DNA of 16,452 nucleotides from an uncultured bacterium (GTDB lineage: Bacteria; Bacillota; Clostridia; Lachnospirales; Lachnospiraceae): positions 1 to 16,452 of the forward strand of contig CAMNLO010000007.1 of the NCBI GenBank assembly GCA_946543095.1, given 5' to 3'. Shown one piece after another: positions 1 through 6,914 of the stretch. Every line of letters begins with the position of its first letter. Positions within the stretch are counted from its first letter, which is position 1. The position numbers and the translations under genes were made by a program. The notes under the pieces were generated by a model. That model searched no databases, had not been told where the DNA came from, and saw only the letters and a program-made list of their open reading frames with translations.

Positions 1-1
1 C

Positions 2-706
2 ATGAAATTTTTCCGTGTCAACAACAACACCATCAAGTGTATGATACCGGTTTCCGATCTGGCGGAGAGGGGGATCACCCCGGAGGATATCGTGGGCCAG
101 AAGCGGGAGGCTCTGGAGTTTCTCCATGAGGTCATCATGACGGGTGCAAGGGAGGTGGGGATCCCGGAAAACGAGCCCTTCACCACGCTGCAGCTGGCCA
201 TCATCAATCAGGATATGCTGGTGCTGCTGGCATCCAAGGGAGATTGCCGGATCGAGGTGGAGAATTTCTGGAAGGAGTTGAACTCCAAGCTGGGAGGCTC
301 CCTCTTTTCCGGTGCGGCGAAGCAGTTTGCCGCCTCCGTGAAAAAGACCCCCAACTGTTTTCTGTTCCGGGTGGATTCCCTGTATGACGCCATCCGGCTT
401 TCTTCCCTTCTGCCTCCGGAATCCATGTCCGGTATGCATTCCATGCTGTACCGGGATCTGACGGAGGATCAGTATCTGCTGATCTTAAGAGCGGAAGAAG
501 CATCTCCCGGTGTTCCAGGTATGTTCTGTCTGGCCAGCGAGTTCGGAAGGCTGACAGTGGCGGATGACGCAAGGCTTGCCTTCATCATGGAGCAGGGAGA
601 ACGCCTGATCCCGGAGCACGCGGCGCAGAAGCTGAGGGAGCTGTCTTTCAAGGGACAGGAAACGGAAGAGCCCGGGGAAGCTGCAGACCCTGAAGAGCCC
701 TCATGA
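2..706 (+). CDS. mecA: Adaptor protein MecA (ClpC adaptor)
   Basis: The 234-aa product has the length and two-part layout of MecA. The N-terminal part (about residues 1-95, beginning MKFFRVNNNTIKCMIPVSDL, with ITPEDIVG and REALEFLHEVI) matches the substrate-binding domain. The C-terminal part (about 118-220, with FRVDSLYDAIRLSSLL, a MLYRDLTEDQYLLIL strand pattern and an acidic C-terminal tail) matches the ClpC-binding domain. In the known family MecA delivers proteins such as ComK or other regulators to the ClpCP protease in the cytoplasm. The ATG is the second base of the window, so its promoter and ribosome binding site lie outside. The stop codon overlaps the start of the next gene by 4 bases (ATGA), which implies co-transcription and translational coupling. 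The family call is firm; the substrates here are unknown. Confidence 0.85.
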   Translation: MKFFRVNNNTIKCMIPVSDLAERGITPEDIVGQKREALEFLHEVIMTGAREVGIPENEPFTTLQLAIINQDMLVLLASKGDCRIEVENFWKELNSKLGGSLFSGAAKQFAASVKKTPNCFLFRVDSLYDAIRLSSLLPPESMSGMHSMLYRDLTEDQYLLILRAEEASPGVPGMFCLASEFGRLTVADDARLAFIMEQGERLIPEHAAQKLRELSFKGQETEEPGEAADPEEPS

Positions 707-1005
707 AGCTTGCGCTGTCCCAGTGCATGCCTTTAAATTTCTTCAATTACGGAGAGGCCTTCACCGGGAGCCTTAAGGGACTTCGATATCATATCATCAA
801 ACAGCAGGCGGAGGACACCGCTTTTCTTGCTGTGACCATCTGGCAGGGACCCTACAGCCTTGCCAGGACCCCTTCCGACAAAAGGATCCAGCAGAGCTTC
901 CTCTTTGACGAGGAAGGCAGAAAAAGCGCGGTGGATTTCATCAATGAAGAATTTGAAGCGCATCCGGAGCTGTATCGGGAAGAGATCAGCATCCTGGATC
1001 GCTGA
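703..1005 (+). CDS. Hypothetical protein, translationally coupled to mecA
   Basis: This 100-aa protein starts MKLALSQCMPLNFFNYGEAF and ends EEISILDR. I do not recognise a family. It has no signal peptide and no membrane segment; the N-terminal half looks like mixed beta strand (LRYHIIKQQ, FLAVTIWQGPYS) and the C-terminal part (about 66-100) is charged and probably helical. Its ATG shares four bases with the mecA stop, and mecA itself supplies no obvious separate ribosome binding site, so coupling is likely. This makes it real rather than a shadow. Being read with mecA hints at a role in the same regulated process, but nothing in the sequence proves this. Confidence 0.7.
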   Translation: MKLALSQCMPLNFFNYGEAFTGSLKGLRYHIIKQQAEDTAFLAVTIWQGPYSLARTPSDKRIQQSFLFDEEGRKSAVDFINEEFEAHPELYREEISILDR

Positions 1006-1025
1006 AAATATATGGAGGATCTGTC

Positions 1026-1544
1026 ATGAAGCACAGCTTTCAACCCTTTTCCATTGACCTTCTGGAATTCGACCCCTTCCAAAAGATCGGCAAGGAGAAT
1101 ATGCTGATCACCGCCGGCAACGAGGAAAAACAGAACGCCATGACCGCAGGCTGGGGTTCCATCGGTTATTTATGGGGCATGAACACCGTCAGCGTCTATA
1201 TCCGGGGAAGCCGCTATACCAAAGAGATCATGGATGAGAATGACTATTTCTCACTGGCCTTTCTGGATCCGAAGGCAAAGGCCACAAAGAAGCTTATGCA
1301 GTATTTCGGCACCGCCTCCGGCAGGAACGAGGACAAATTCCGCAATGCCTCCATGGAGGTGGATTTCGACCACGGCATCCCCTACCCCGACGACGCCAAC
1401 CTGGTGTTCTTATGCCGGAAGCTGTCCTGCACCCTGATCAATGTCTCCGATTTTATCGACAACAAGCTGGAGCAGACCTGGTACAAAAACGGAGATCCCC
1501 ATTATATGTATGTGGGGGAAATCTTAAAGGTCATGGCCAGGTAG
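1026..1544 (+). CDS. Flavin reductase-like protein (FMN-binding split barrel)
   Basis: The 172-aa product fits the flavin reductase-like (DIM6/NTAB) family, which binds FMN in a split-barrel fold and acts in the cytoplasm on flavins or other small redox substrates. Seen features: an early ENMLITAGNEEKQNAMTAGW stretch (about 24-43), where the N-x-MTAGWG pattern is typical of the FMN site, then VYIRGSRYTKEIMDENDYFSLAFL (about 58-81) and a C-terminal YMYVGEILKVM strand. A GGAGG lies 7 bases before the ATG. It is the last gene of the mecA unit, 20 bases after the upstream stop, and is followed at once by a terminator. The true substrate and electron donor cannot be told from the sequence. Confidence 0.82.
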   Translation: MKHSFQPFSIDLLEFDPFQKIGKENMLITAGNEEKQNAMTAGWGSIGYLWGMNTVSVYIRGSRYTKEIMDENDYFSLAFLDPKAKATKKLMQYFGTASGRNEDKFRNASMEVDFDHGIPYPDDANLVFLCRKLSCTLINVSDFIDNKLEQTWYKNGDPHYMYVGEILKVMAR

Positions 1545-1551
1545 AAGGCTA

Positions 1552-1600
1552 AGCCCCTCCGTCTGTCATCTGCGGCATCCGTGAGGGGCTCATTCTTTTT
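1552..1600 (+). terminator. Rho-independent terminator after the mecA unit
   Basis: An 8-bp perfect inverted repeat, AGCCCCTC at 1552-1559 and GAGGGGCT at 1583-1590, is followed by CATTCTTTTT. The loop is long (23 bases), but the GC-rich stem plus T-tract directly after the flavin-reductase stop is convincing. A second small stem, GCCGGA/TCCGGC at 1605-1621, followed by TTATTTTCATTT, may act as a back-up on the same strand. The minus-strand symporter gene converges on this spot. Confidence 0.75.
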
Positions 1601-1635
1601 CCTCGCCGGAAAGCATCCGGCTTATTTTCATTTCC

Positions 1636-3285
1636 TCAGCTGTTGTACATATCCAGATCCATCAGGCCTTCCGACTTCGCCACGATGGTGGTCACCGCCA
1701 TATCACCCGTTGTATTGGAGACGGTCCGGCACATATCCAGCAGGGAATCCACCCCCATGATCAGGCCGATGGCCTCGATGGGGACGCCGATCTGGTTCAG
1801 CAGAACACTCAGACAGACCAAAGACGCTCCGGGGACACCGGGAGTTCCGATGGAAAGCATCAGGATCGTGATGACAATGGAAAGCATCGCGGACTGAGGA
1901 ACCGGAACCGCATATACCTTTGCCAGAAATAAGGCCGCCACAGCCAGATGGATGCTGGTGCCGTCCATATTGATGGTGGCGCCTAAGGGGATGGAGAAAC
2001 CGCAGATCTTGGGGGAGATCCCCAGCCTGTCCGTACAGATCTGCATATTGGTGGGCATGGCCGCATTGCTGGAGGAAAGGGAAAAGGAGGTGATCATGCC
2101 GGGCCCGGTCTTCTGGTAAAACTTAATGGGATTCAGCCCGGTAAGCAGGAGGATCAGGATCCCGTACACCGCGATCATGCAGGCCAGGGAAAGCACGTCG
2201 GTCAATGCCATGGAGATCATGGCGAGCAGGGAATCCGTTCCTGTCTGGATCATCATCAGAAAGACCGAGGCAAAGACCGCCAGGGGGATCAGCTTTGAGA
2301 TCAACGTCGTGACGGTTAAAAACAGCTCATTGCAGGCCTCAAAGAGATCCTGGAGGATCTTTGTGTAGCGCCCGATCATGCCCACCGCCGCGCCGAGCAG
2401 CACCGCCAGAAAGATGATCTGCAGCGTGTCCGACTCCACAAAGGGCTTCAGGAGATTGCCGGGAACGATATTGACTATGGTGCTGAGGATGGAGGTGTCC
2501 GCTTCCGTATTGACACTGACCTCGGTGCTCTCCATGGTCCCTCCCAGGGCCATTCCCCATTCTCCGGGATTGATGGCGGAAAACAGCCCCAGTCCGATGA
2601 GCACAGCCATAATGGTGGTGCAGATATAAAGTCCCATGACCTTTAAGCCGATCTTGCCCAGCTCCGACAGATTTGTGAACTGGGAGATACAGGTCACGAT
2701 GGAGAAGAACACCACGGGGCCCACCACGATCTTTAAGGCATTGATGAACATGGTCTTAAAGGGCTTGAAGAGATATCCGCAGAGGGCGTCATTGACGGCA
2801 GCGGGCATAAACTGTCTGAACAAAAGCCCTGCCAGGATCGCCGCGCCAAGGGCTGCGAGGGTGATGAAAACAGTGCTGCCCCCGCCCTTTTTCAACTGCA
2901 GCATCACCCGGTTCACGCCGTCCTTATGGACATATCTCAAGCTGTCCCCGTAGGCCTTTAAGACCATGGCCCGGATGGATCTTTCCTCGGGTTCGTCTGC
3001 CAGCTTGATGGCAGTGTCGATATTCCCGCCCTGCAGCTCCTCGATCTCCCGGCCGGCAGCCTCAAATTCGATCACCCGGCCGGAAAAGCCCTGCTTTACC
3101 CTGACGGACAGTTCCTCATTATCGCCCGAATTCTCCTTTAAGCTGATCAGGATCTCCTCGCAGATCAGCTCGGCCTTCATTTTGTCTTTGCCGGTGAAAT
3201 CCTGCCCTCCGAAAGCGGAAGCGATAAACTCATTACAAGCCTGCAGAAGGTCTTCCTGTCCAACGTGAAACTGCTGTTTTTTCAT
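1636..3285 (-). CDS. Dicarboxylate/acidic amino acid:cation symporter with N-terminal RsbW-like domain
   Basis: The 549-aa protein belongs to the DAACS (GltP/SdcS-type) secondary transporters of the cytoplasmic membrane. The membrane part runs from about residue 137 to 535. Seen hallmarks: the serine-rich loop FSLSSSNAAMPT (401-412), the NMDGT motif (439-443), and D513, D517, R520, T521, N524 at the spacing of the substrate-binding residues of GltPh (D390, D394, R397, T398, N401). The arginine favours an acidic amino acid or dicarboxylate substrate. Typical members are about 400-440 aa; the extra first ~130 residues are soluble and charged and resemble a degenerate RsbW/HATPase fold (AELICEEILISLKEN near 38-52, then YGDSLRYVHKDGVNRVMLQL at 112-131). 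The start chosen is the ATG at 3285, six bases from GGAGG; a TTG two codons upstream leaves no room for that site. The gene stands alone. Confidence 0.88.
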   Translation of the reverse strand: MKKQQFHVGQEDLLQACNEFIASAFGGQDFTGKDKMKAELICEEILISLKENSGDNEELSVRVKQGFSGRVIEFEAAGREIEELQGGNIDTAIKLADEPEERSIRAMVLKAYGDSLRYVHKDGVNRVMLQLKKGGGSTVFITLAALGAAILAGLLFRQFMPAAVNDALCGYLFKPFKTMFINALKIVVGPVVFFSIVTCISQFTNLSELGKIGLKVMGLYICTTIMAVLIGLGLFSAINPGEWGMALGGTMESTEVSVNTEADTSILSTIVNIVPGNLLKPFVESDTLQIIFLAVLLGAAVGMIGRYTKILQDLFEACNELFLTVTTLISKLIPLAVFASVFLMMIQTGTDSLLAMISMALTDVLSLACMIAVYGILILLLTGLNPIKFYQKTGPGMITSFSLSSSNAAMPTNMQICTDRLGISPKICGFSIPLGATINMDGTSIHLAVAALFLAKVYAVPVPQSAMLSIVITILMLSIGTPGVPGASLVCLSVLLNQIGVPIEAIGLIMGVDSLLDMCRTVSNTTGDMAVTTIVAKSEGLMDLDMYNS

Positions 3286-3291
3286 GATCAA

Positions 3292-3296
3292 CCTCC
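3292..3296 (-). promoter_or_regulatory. Ribosome binding site that fixes the symporter start
   Basis: GGAGG on the minus strand lies six bases before the ATG at 3285. It abuts the alternative TTG at 3291, so the ATG is the usable start. Confidence 0.7.
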
Positions 3297-3400
3297 ATGT
3301 CGTGAATCATCCGGTCAAGATATGCCGGCAGACGATGTTCACCATCACACCGGCAGCAAAGCGTATCCTCCGACAACGCCCTCAGCAGATGCTCAAACCC

Positions 3401-3430
3401 ATATTAGCATACGGTAAGCGAAGAAAGCAA
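3401..3430 (-). promoter_or_regulatory. Candidate sigma-A promoter for the symporter
   Basis: Read on the minus strand, TTGCTT (3425-3430) is followed after 18 bases by TAATAT (3401-3406), with TG one base before it (extended -10, TGC-TAATAT). It lies about 115 bases upstream of the symporter start. The rest of the 3286-3515 gap shows only weak inverted repeats and no gene. The motif match is by eye only. Confidence 0.4.
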
Positions 3431-3479
3431 TTGCGATCGGCGGCAGATGCCCCGGTCATTTTCCATCCTCGCATAAGCG

Positions 3480-3525
3480 GAGAGCAACGATCAGCGTATA
3501 GGGCAGCTGATGCCTCTAGGCTCTC
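3480..3525 (-). other. Nested inverted repeat at the 3' end of the 416-aa gene
   Basis: An outer pair GAGAGC/GCTCTC (3480-3485 with 3520-3525) encloses an inner pair ATCAGC/GCTGAT (3490-3495 with 3506-3511). The outer right arm lies inside the last codons of the minus-strand gene. There is no T-tract after it, so it may be a weak or processed 3' end rather than an intrinsic terminator. Confidence 0.3.
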
Positions 3526-4766
3526 GTTTTCAGCCTGCGCTGCCTGTCCTCCTCCATCTTCTTCAACATTTTCAGCTTCTCATTACAGATCTGCTCTGCG
3601 CTGCTCCCCATTTTGAAGCCCCTGCTCTTTTTTAACGCCGTAAGGCCCTCCAGATACTGCAGAAGATTTCCGCTGCCGCGGCGGTTTCTCTCCACCCTTG
3701 CTTTGCAGGCCTCCAGATCCCTGAGGGACTTTTCCCCGAGATCCTTTCTGGAAAGGAGCACATAGCAGTCGGAGTCATAGATCTTTATCCCGGCCTCATA
3801 ATGGGCGCAAATCTCCGAGAGCGTCTCAAGCCTTGCCCGAAAGGCGTTCGCCCCCCCCCGGGATTCATACTGTTCTCCCGTTTTTTCCAGATCATCCAGG
3901 ATCTTCTTTGCGCCGGCAAACGCCTTCAGCCTCGGATACTCCTTCCGGTATTTTTCCAGAAATTCCTCCGTGCTCTGATAGTCGAACGCCTCCAGGTTCA
4001 CAGCCATGATATTTCTCTCGTAGATCGAAAGCATCTTCTGTCTGTCGATGCTCATCTCCGGCTTCCCGGAATCCCCGTTTTCATAGCTCCCCCGGAAGCG
4101 GTTTGCGTTCACCAGAAGCTGATGCAGGTCTCTCTCCCGCTCTTCCTGCTTCGCCGGGGACCACTGCGCTTCCTCTCCGGACATCCAGGTGGCAAAGTCG
4201 CTCAGCTCTTCAAAATAAGGATTCTGCACTATCACCTCCGGCAGATAGGTCTCCCCTTCCCTGCCTTCTTTGGTCAGGAGCTCCTCATAGACCCGGGTCA
4301 TATGATCCTTCAGGGCATTCTTTCTGACTCCCAGATATTGATACCGGATCCTGTTTGCCCGGATATGGACCCCATGCTTTTTCTCCATCCTTCTCTTTCG
4401 CTTGCCAAGCTGGGTTTTATACAGCGCCCCCAGTCCCAGCCTGCCCCTTGCATTCATCATGCGGTCTTCCGATTGCTGCGCAAAGCTCCGGTAATCCGAA
4501 TTCTCCGCGAGATAGCGGTTCAGCTGCATCATGCTGCCGCTCAGGAGCTGTCTGGCATAACCGGACATCCGGTCGATCCTGTTTACCACATACTGATCGG
4601 AGGTGGCAAGCTTTCGATTTAGGATCTCTTCCTGTCTTGCCTGCAGCTCCTTACGGGATACCCCCTGCAGCTGTTCCGTCTGGGAGATGGCAGAGCGCTT
4701 ATGCAGTGAAAGCAGTTCGTTCTCTGCCATTTTCCTTTCTTTGTACACAAAATCCTCCTGCATCAT
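3516..4766 (-). CDS. Unknown charged helical protein, shorter paralogue of the upstream 630-aa protein
   Basis: This 416-aa protein belongs to no family I recognise. It is rich in Lys, Arg, Glu and Gln, has no signal peptide or membrane segment, and should be mostly helical with coiled-coil stretches. It is clearly a paralogue of the next gene upstream: shared blocks in the same order include TSDQY (55-59), NRIDRM (62-67), GKRKRRMEKKHG (121-132), YLPEV (174-178), YFEELSDFATWM (184-195), SYENGD (227-232), DRQKMLSIYERNIM (241-254), FDYQSTEEFLEKY (261-273), YVLLSRKDL (335-343) and LEGL..LKKSRGFKMG (372-387). It lacks the C-terminal extension of the longer copy. It starts 41 bases after that gene's stop, so the two are probably co-transcribed. 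AAAGGAG lies only one base before the ATG at 4766 and four before the ATG at 4763, so 4763 may be the true start. Confidence 0.75.
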   Translation of the reverse strand: MMQEDFVYKERKMAENELLSLHKRSAISQTEQLQGVSRKELQARQEEILNRKLATSDQYVVNRIDRMSGYARQLLSGSMMQLNRYLAENSDYRSFAQQSEDRMMNARGRLGLGALYKTQLGKRKRRMEKKHGVHIRANRIRYQYLGVRKNALKDHMTRVYEELLTKEGREGETYLPEVIVQNPYFEELSDFATWMSGEEAQWSPAKQEERERDLHQLLVNANRFRGSYENGDSGKPEMSIDRQKMLSIYERNIMAVNLEAFDYQSTEEFLEKYRKEYPRLKAFAGAKKILDDLEKTGEQYESRGGANAFRARLETLSEICAHYEAGIKIYDSDCYVLLSRKDLGEKSLRDLEACKARVERNRRGSGNLLQYLEGLTALKKSRGFKMGSSAEQICNEKLKMLKKMEEDRQRRLKTRA

Positions 4767-4807
4767 GCTCCTTTCCGCTGCTGACGGCCCTGCTCATTTC
4801 GCTGCGG

Positions 4808-6700
4808 CTACTGCTGCGGCTGCGGCTGCTCCTGCCGCTCCTGCCCCTGCTGAGCCTGCGGCTGCTCCTGCCGCTCCTGTGCCTGCTGCTCCTGCCGCGC
4901 CTGCGCCTGCAGCACCTCCTGCACGATAGCGGTTTCTGACTGATAATCCGCTTCCATCCTGTCAAACTGTCTCGTCATCATATTCTTCGCTTCGGCGATC
5001 TTTTGCTTCAGCTGTTCATATACCTCTTTTTCCTTCTGTTTATAAAGGGAGCCTTCCTCCGGGCGGTACAGCCTGTCCAGCCGGTCAAGCTTCTCCCGTG
5101 AAGCCCGGAACCGGTAAAGCATTTCAAATTTTTCGTCCATCCTTTTGATGTAGTCATTCGTCCAGATGCCGGGAACCTTTTTGGACAGCTCCGCAAAGGT
5201 TTTGGATCCGTCGATCAACGCATCCTGAAAGACATAATCCCTGAACTTAAGCACCCAGTCGGCAGGATCGGCTTTCAGCGCCTTGTCCGCGCTCTTATAG
5301 CCCATCCCCTTCAGCAGGGCGGTGAATTCCCTTTTCGTCTCCTCATACTCAGCCTTCAGCTCCCGCTTCCCCATCTCTTCATAGAGCTTTTGGGCACTGA
5401 CACCCATTTTGAAGCCGGTGCATTTTTTCCTGGATATCAGGCCCTCCAGATATTTCATCAGGTCTGCATCCGTCAGCTTCTCCCTTTGTGTGCTGATTTT
5501 ATACATGCGATCAAAGGACTCCCAGTCCGTTTCCTCCTTACGGTCCATCTGATCTCTCAGTTCATTCTCCTCCTTCTCCAGTTCCCTGTCCAGCTCCCGG
5601 TTCTGCTTCATTTTATCCCGGTACGCTTCCAGTTCCTTCAGGGATTTTCCGGCGAGATCCTTTTTCGCGAAGAGCACATAATAATCCGACTCGAAGATCT
5701 GCTTCCGGGCGGTATAATCCTCGTAGATTTCCTTTAAGGTCTTCAGCTTCAGACGGAAAGCCCTTTCCTGATGCTTTGGGGATACATAGGCCTCCCCCGC
5801 CCCATCCATATCCTGAAGGAGCTTGTCCGCTGCCATAAGCGCCTTCAGCTCCATATAGTGGTTCTGGTAGTTTTCTAAGAATTCCTCCCTGCCGGAGTAA
5901 TCAAATTGCCGCAGAGAGGTATTGTCCATGATCTGCTTCTCATAGATCTCCAGCATTGCCTGCCTGTCTGCGCGGATCACAGGCTTCTCCCGGTCCCCGT
6001 TCTCATAGGTGCCTTCAAAATGATTGGCGTATTGTAAAAGCCTGTGCAGTTCCTCCTTCGCGGGCTTTCTGTATGTGTCCATTTTTTCTTCGAACTTCAT
6101 CCAGGCAGCGAAATTACTGAGCTCTTTGAAATATCTGTTTTCTTTTTGCACCTCCGGCAGATAGACACCGGATGCGCCGTCCCTGCTCTTCAGTGTTTTT
6201 TCATAATCCTCCAGCATGAACTCCTGCAGGGCCTTCCCCCTGACTCTCCGGAATACCGCGTCTGTTTCATGAAGCTCGACATAGAATCCGTGCTTTTCCT
6301 CCATCTTTTTTTTGCGTTTGCCGATCTGGGATTTGCTTAAAGCCTTACGCCCCAATAACTCCAGTTTACTGCCGATCCTTTCCTCCGCATTTTCCATCAG
6401 CGACCGGAGGGAAGACTGTTTTGCATAGCCCTTCCTGCTTCTCTGATAGGCCTTCTCCCTGGCATTGGCATTCATCCGGTCTACCCTGTTCAGGATATAC
6501 TGGTCTGATGTGCTCATCTTTAGCTGGAGGATCTCCTCCTGGGTCTTAACGATCCCGTCCTGCCGGAGTTTTTCCATCTCCTCCAGGGTCGTATGCTTAT
6601 GCAGGTCTAAAAGGCTCTCTTCCGTGATCTGCCCGGTCTTCAAAACCTCTTTGTTTTCAATTTTTTCAATCGGTACATCTTCATATTCGCCAAGCCACAT
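4808..6700 (-). CDS. Unknown charged helical protein with Gln/Glu-rich repeat tail, longer paralogue
   Basis: A 630-aa protein of unknown family, strongly charged and helix-rich, without signal peptide or membrane segment. Residues ~30-445 align with nearly the whole 416-aa neighbour; shared blocks include TSDQYILNRVDRM (64-76), GKRKKKMEEKHG (127-138), YLPEV (180-184), YFKELSNFAAWM (190-201), TYENGD (231-236), DRQAMLEIYEKQIM (245-258), FDYSGREEFLENY (266-278), YVLFAKKDL (341-349), YLEGL (417-421) and GFKMGVSA (429-436). Compared with the neighbour it has a highly charged insert around 365-415 and an extra C-terminal ~185 residues, ending in a low-complexity tail (about 598-630) built from a 12-residue Gln/Glu/Arg/Pro repeat. 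AAAGGAG sits six bases before the ATG. It is first in a two-gene unit; a hairpin array separates it from the acetyltransferase operon upstream. The conserved blocks hint at a defined fold, not simple coiled coil. Confidence 0.77.
   Translation of the reverse strand: MWLGEYEDVPIEKIENKEVLKTGQITEESLLDLHKHTTLEEMEKLRQDGIVKTQEEILQLKMSTSDQYILNRVDRMNANAREKAYQRSRKGYAKQSSLRSLMENAEERIGSKLELLGRKALSKSQIGKRKKKMEEKHGFYVELHETDAVFRRVRGKALQEFMLEDYEKTLKSRDGASGVYLPEVQKENRYFKELSNFAAWMKFEEKMDTYRKPAKEELHRLLQYANHFEGTYENGDREKPVIRADRQAMLEIYEKQIMDNTSLRQFDYSGREEFLENYQNHYMELKALMAADKLLQDMDGAGEAYVSPKHQERAFRLKLKTLKEIYEDYTARKQIFESDYYVLFAKKDLAGKSLKELEAYRDKMKQNRELDRELEKEENELRDQMDRKEETDWESFDRMYKISTQREKLTDADLMKYLEGLISRKKCTGFKMGVSAQKLYEEMGKRELKAEYEETKREFTALLKGMGYKSADKALKADPADWVLKFRDYVFQDALIDGSKTFAELSKKVPGIWTNDYIKRMDEKFEMLYRFRASREKLDRLDRLYRPEEGSLYKQKEKEVYEQLKQKIAEAKNMMTRQFDRMEADYQSETAIVQEVLQAQARQEQQAQERQEQPQAQQGQERQEQPQPQQ
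4820..4879. repeat. Tandem 36-bp repeat in the coding tail of the 630-aa protein
   Basis: An exact 24-base segment occurs at 4820-4843 and again at 4856-4879, a 36-base (12-codon) period. It encodes the repeated peptide QERQEQPQ in the C-terminal Gln/Glu-rich tail. The flanking sequence (4811-4915) continues as imperfect CTGC-rich low-complexity DNA. Such in-frame repeats often vary in copy number between strains. Confidence 0.85.
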
Positions 6701-6723
6701 AGCTTACTCCTTTCGAGAATTGT

Positions 6724-6796
6724 CTCAGGAAATGCTGAATAATTCAGCATTTCCTGAGCCCCTCCGGGGGATCGCATGCTTTGCGCAGCAAAGCTT
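6724..6796. repeat. Dispersed hairpin repeat, copy A
   Basis: Three hairpins in a row: a 16-bp perfect stem with a TAA loop (6724-6758, inner arm GGAAATGCTGAA), CCCC-TCC-GGGG (6759-6769), and GCTTTGC-GCA-GCAAAGC (6778-6794). The same 73-base block, same length, occurs at 16380-16452. The two copies are identical except in the outer pairs of the first stem, where CTCA/TGAG here corresponds to TTAA/TTAA there, so both changed pairs stay paired. No T-tract follows any stem on either strand. Confidence 0.9.
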
Positions 6797-6797
6797 G

Positions 6798-6868
6798 GGA
6801 TTCGGAACGGAAATATGTCGCTTCGCGACCCGAATCCGGCGGGGGAAACGCTTTAATCAGCGTTTCCC
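6798..6868. repeat. Continuation of the hairpin array (stems 4-6)
   Basis: Directly after copy A lie an 8-bp stem GGATTCGG/CCGAATCC (6798-6805 with 6830-6837) that encloses a small stem GTCGC-TTC-GCGAC (6817-6829), and a 10-bp stem GGGAAACGCT/AGCGTTTCCC with loop TTAATC (6843-6868). Together with copy A this fills most of the 214-base space between the GNAT gene and the 630-aa gene. The second copy of the repeat is cut by the window edge just before this part, so it is not known whether these stems are part of the repeated unit. Confidence 0.8.
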
Positions 6869-6914
6869 TCATTCCGATCCGATCCGGATGCATGTCAGTG
6901 ATCCGGGCTGCGGG

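Noticed and set aside
1605..1621. GCCGGA/TCCGGC stem as a minus-strand terminator for the symporter
   Set aside because: Read on the minus strand, no T-run follows it; if active, it fits the plus strand better, as a back-up to the terminator at 1552-1600.
3801..4622. Long plus-strand open frame of 273 codons opposite the 416-aa gene
   Set aside because: It lies wholly antisense to a well-supported gene, has no ribosome binding site and its product is Leu/Pro/His-rich without domain signs: a shadow frame of high-GC codon use.
4811..4915. Possible CRISPR or microsatellite array
   Set aside because: The repeat is in frame, codon-periodic and without unique spacers; it is a coding low-complexity tail.
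4355..4939. Plus-strand frame of 194 codons with a Leu/Arg repeat C-terminus
   Set aside because: It is antisense to both paralogues and its low-complexity end is the reverse reading of the Gln/Glu repeat.
6724..6868. Hairpins as intrinsic terminators of the GNAT operon
   Set aside because: No T-tract follows the stems on the minus strand, and the same block recurs elsewhere as a repeat, so a terminator label is not supported.
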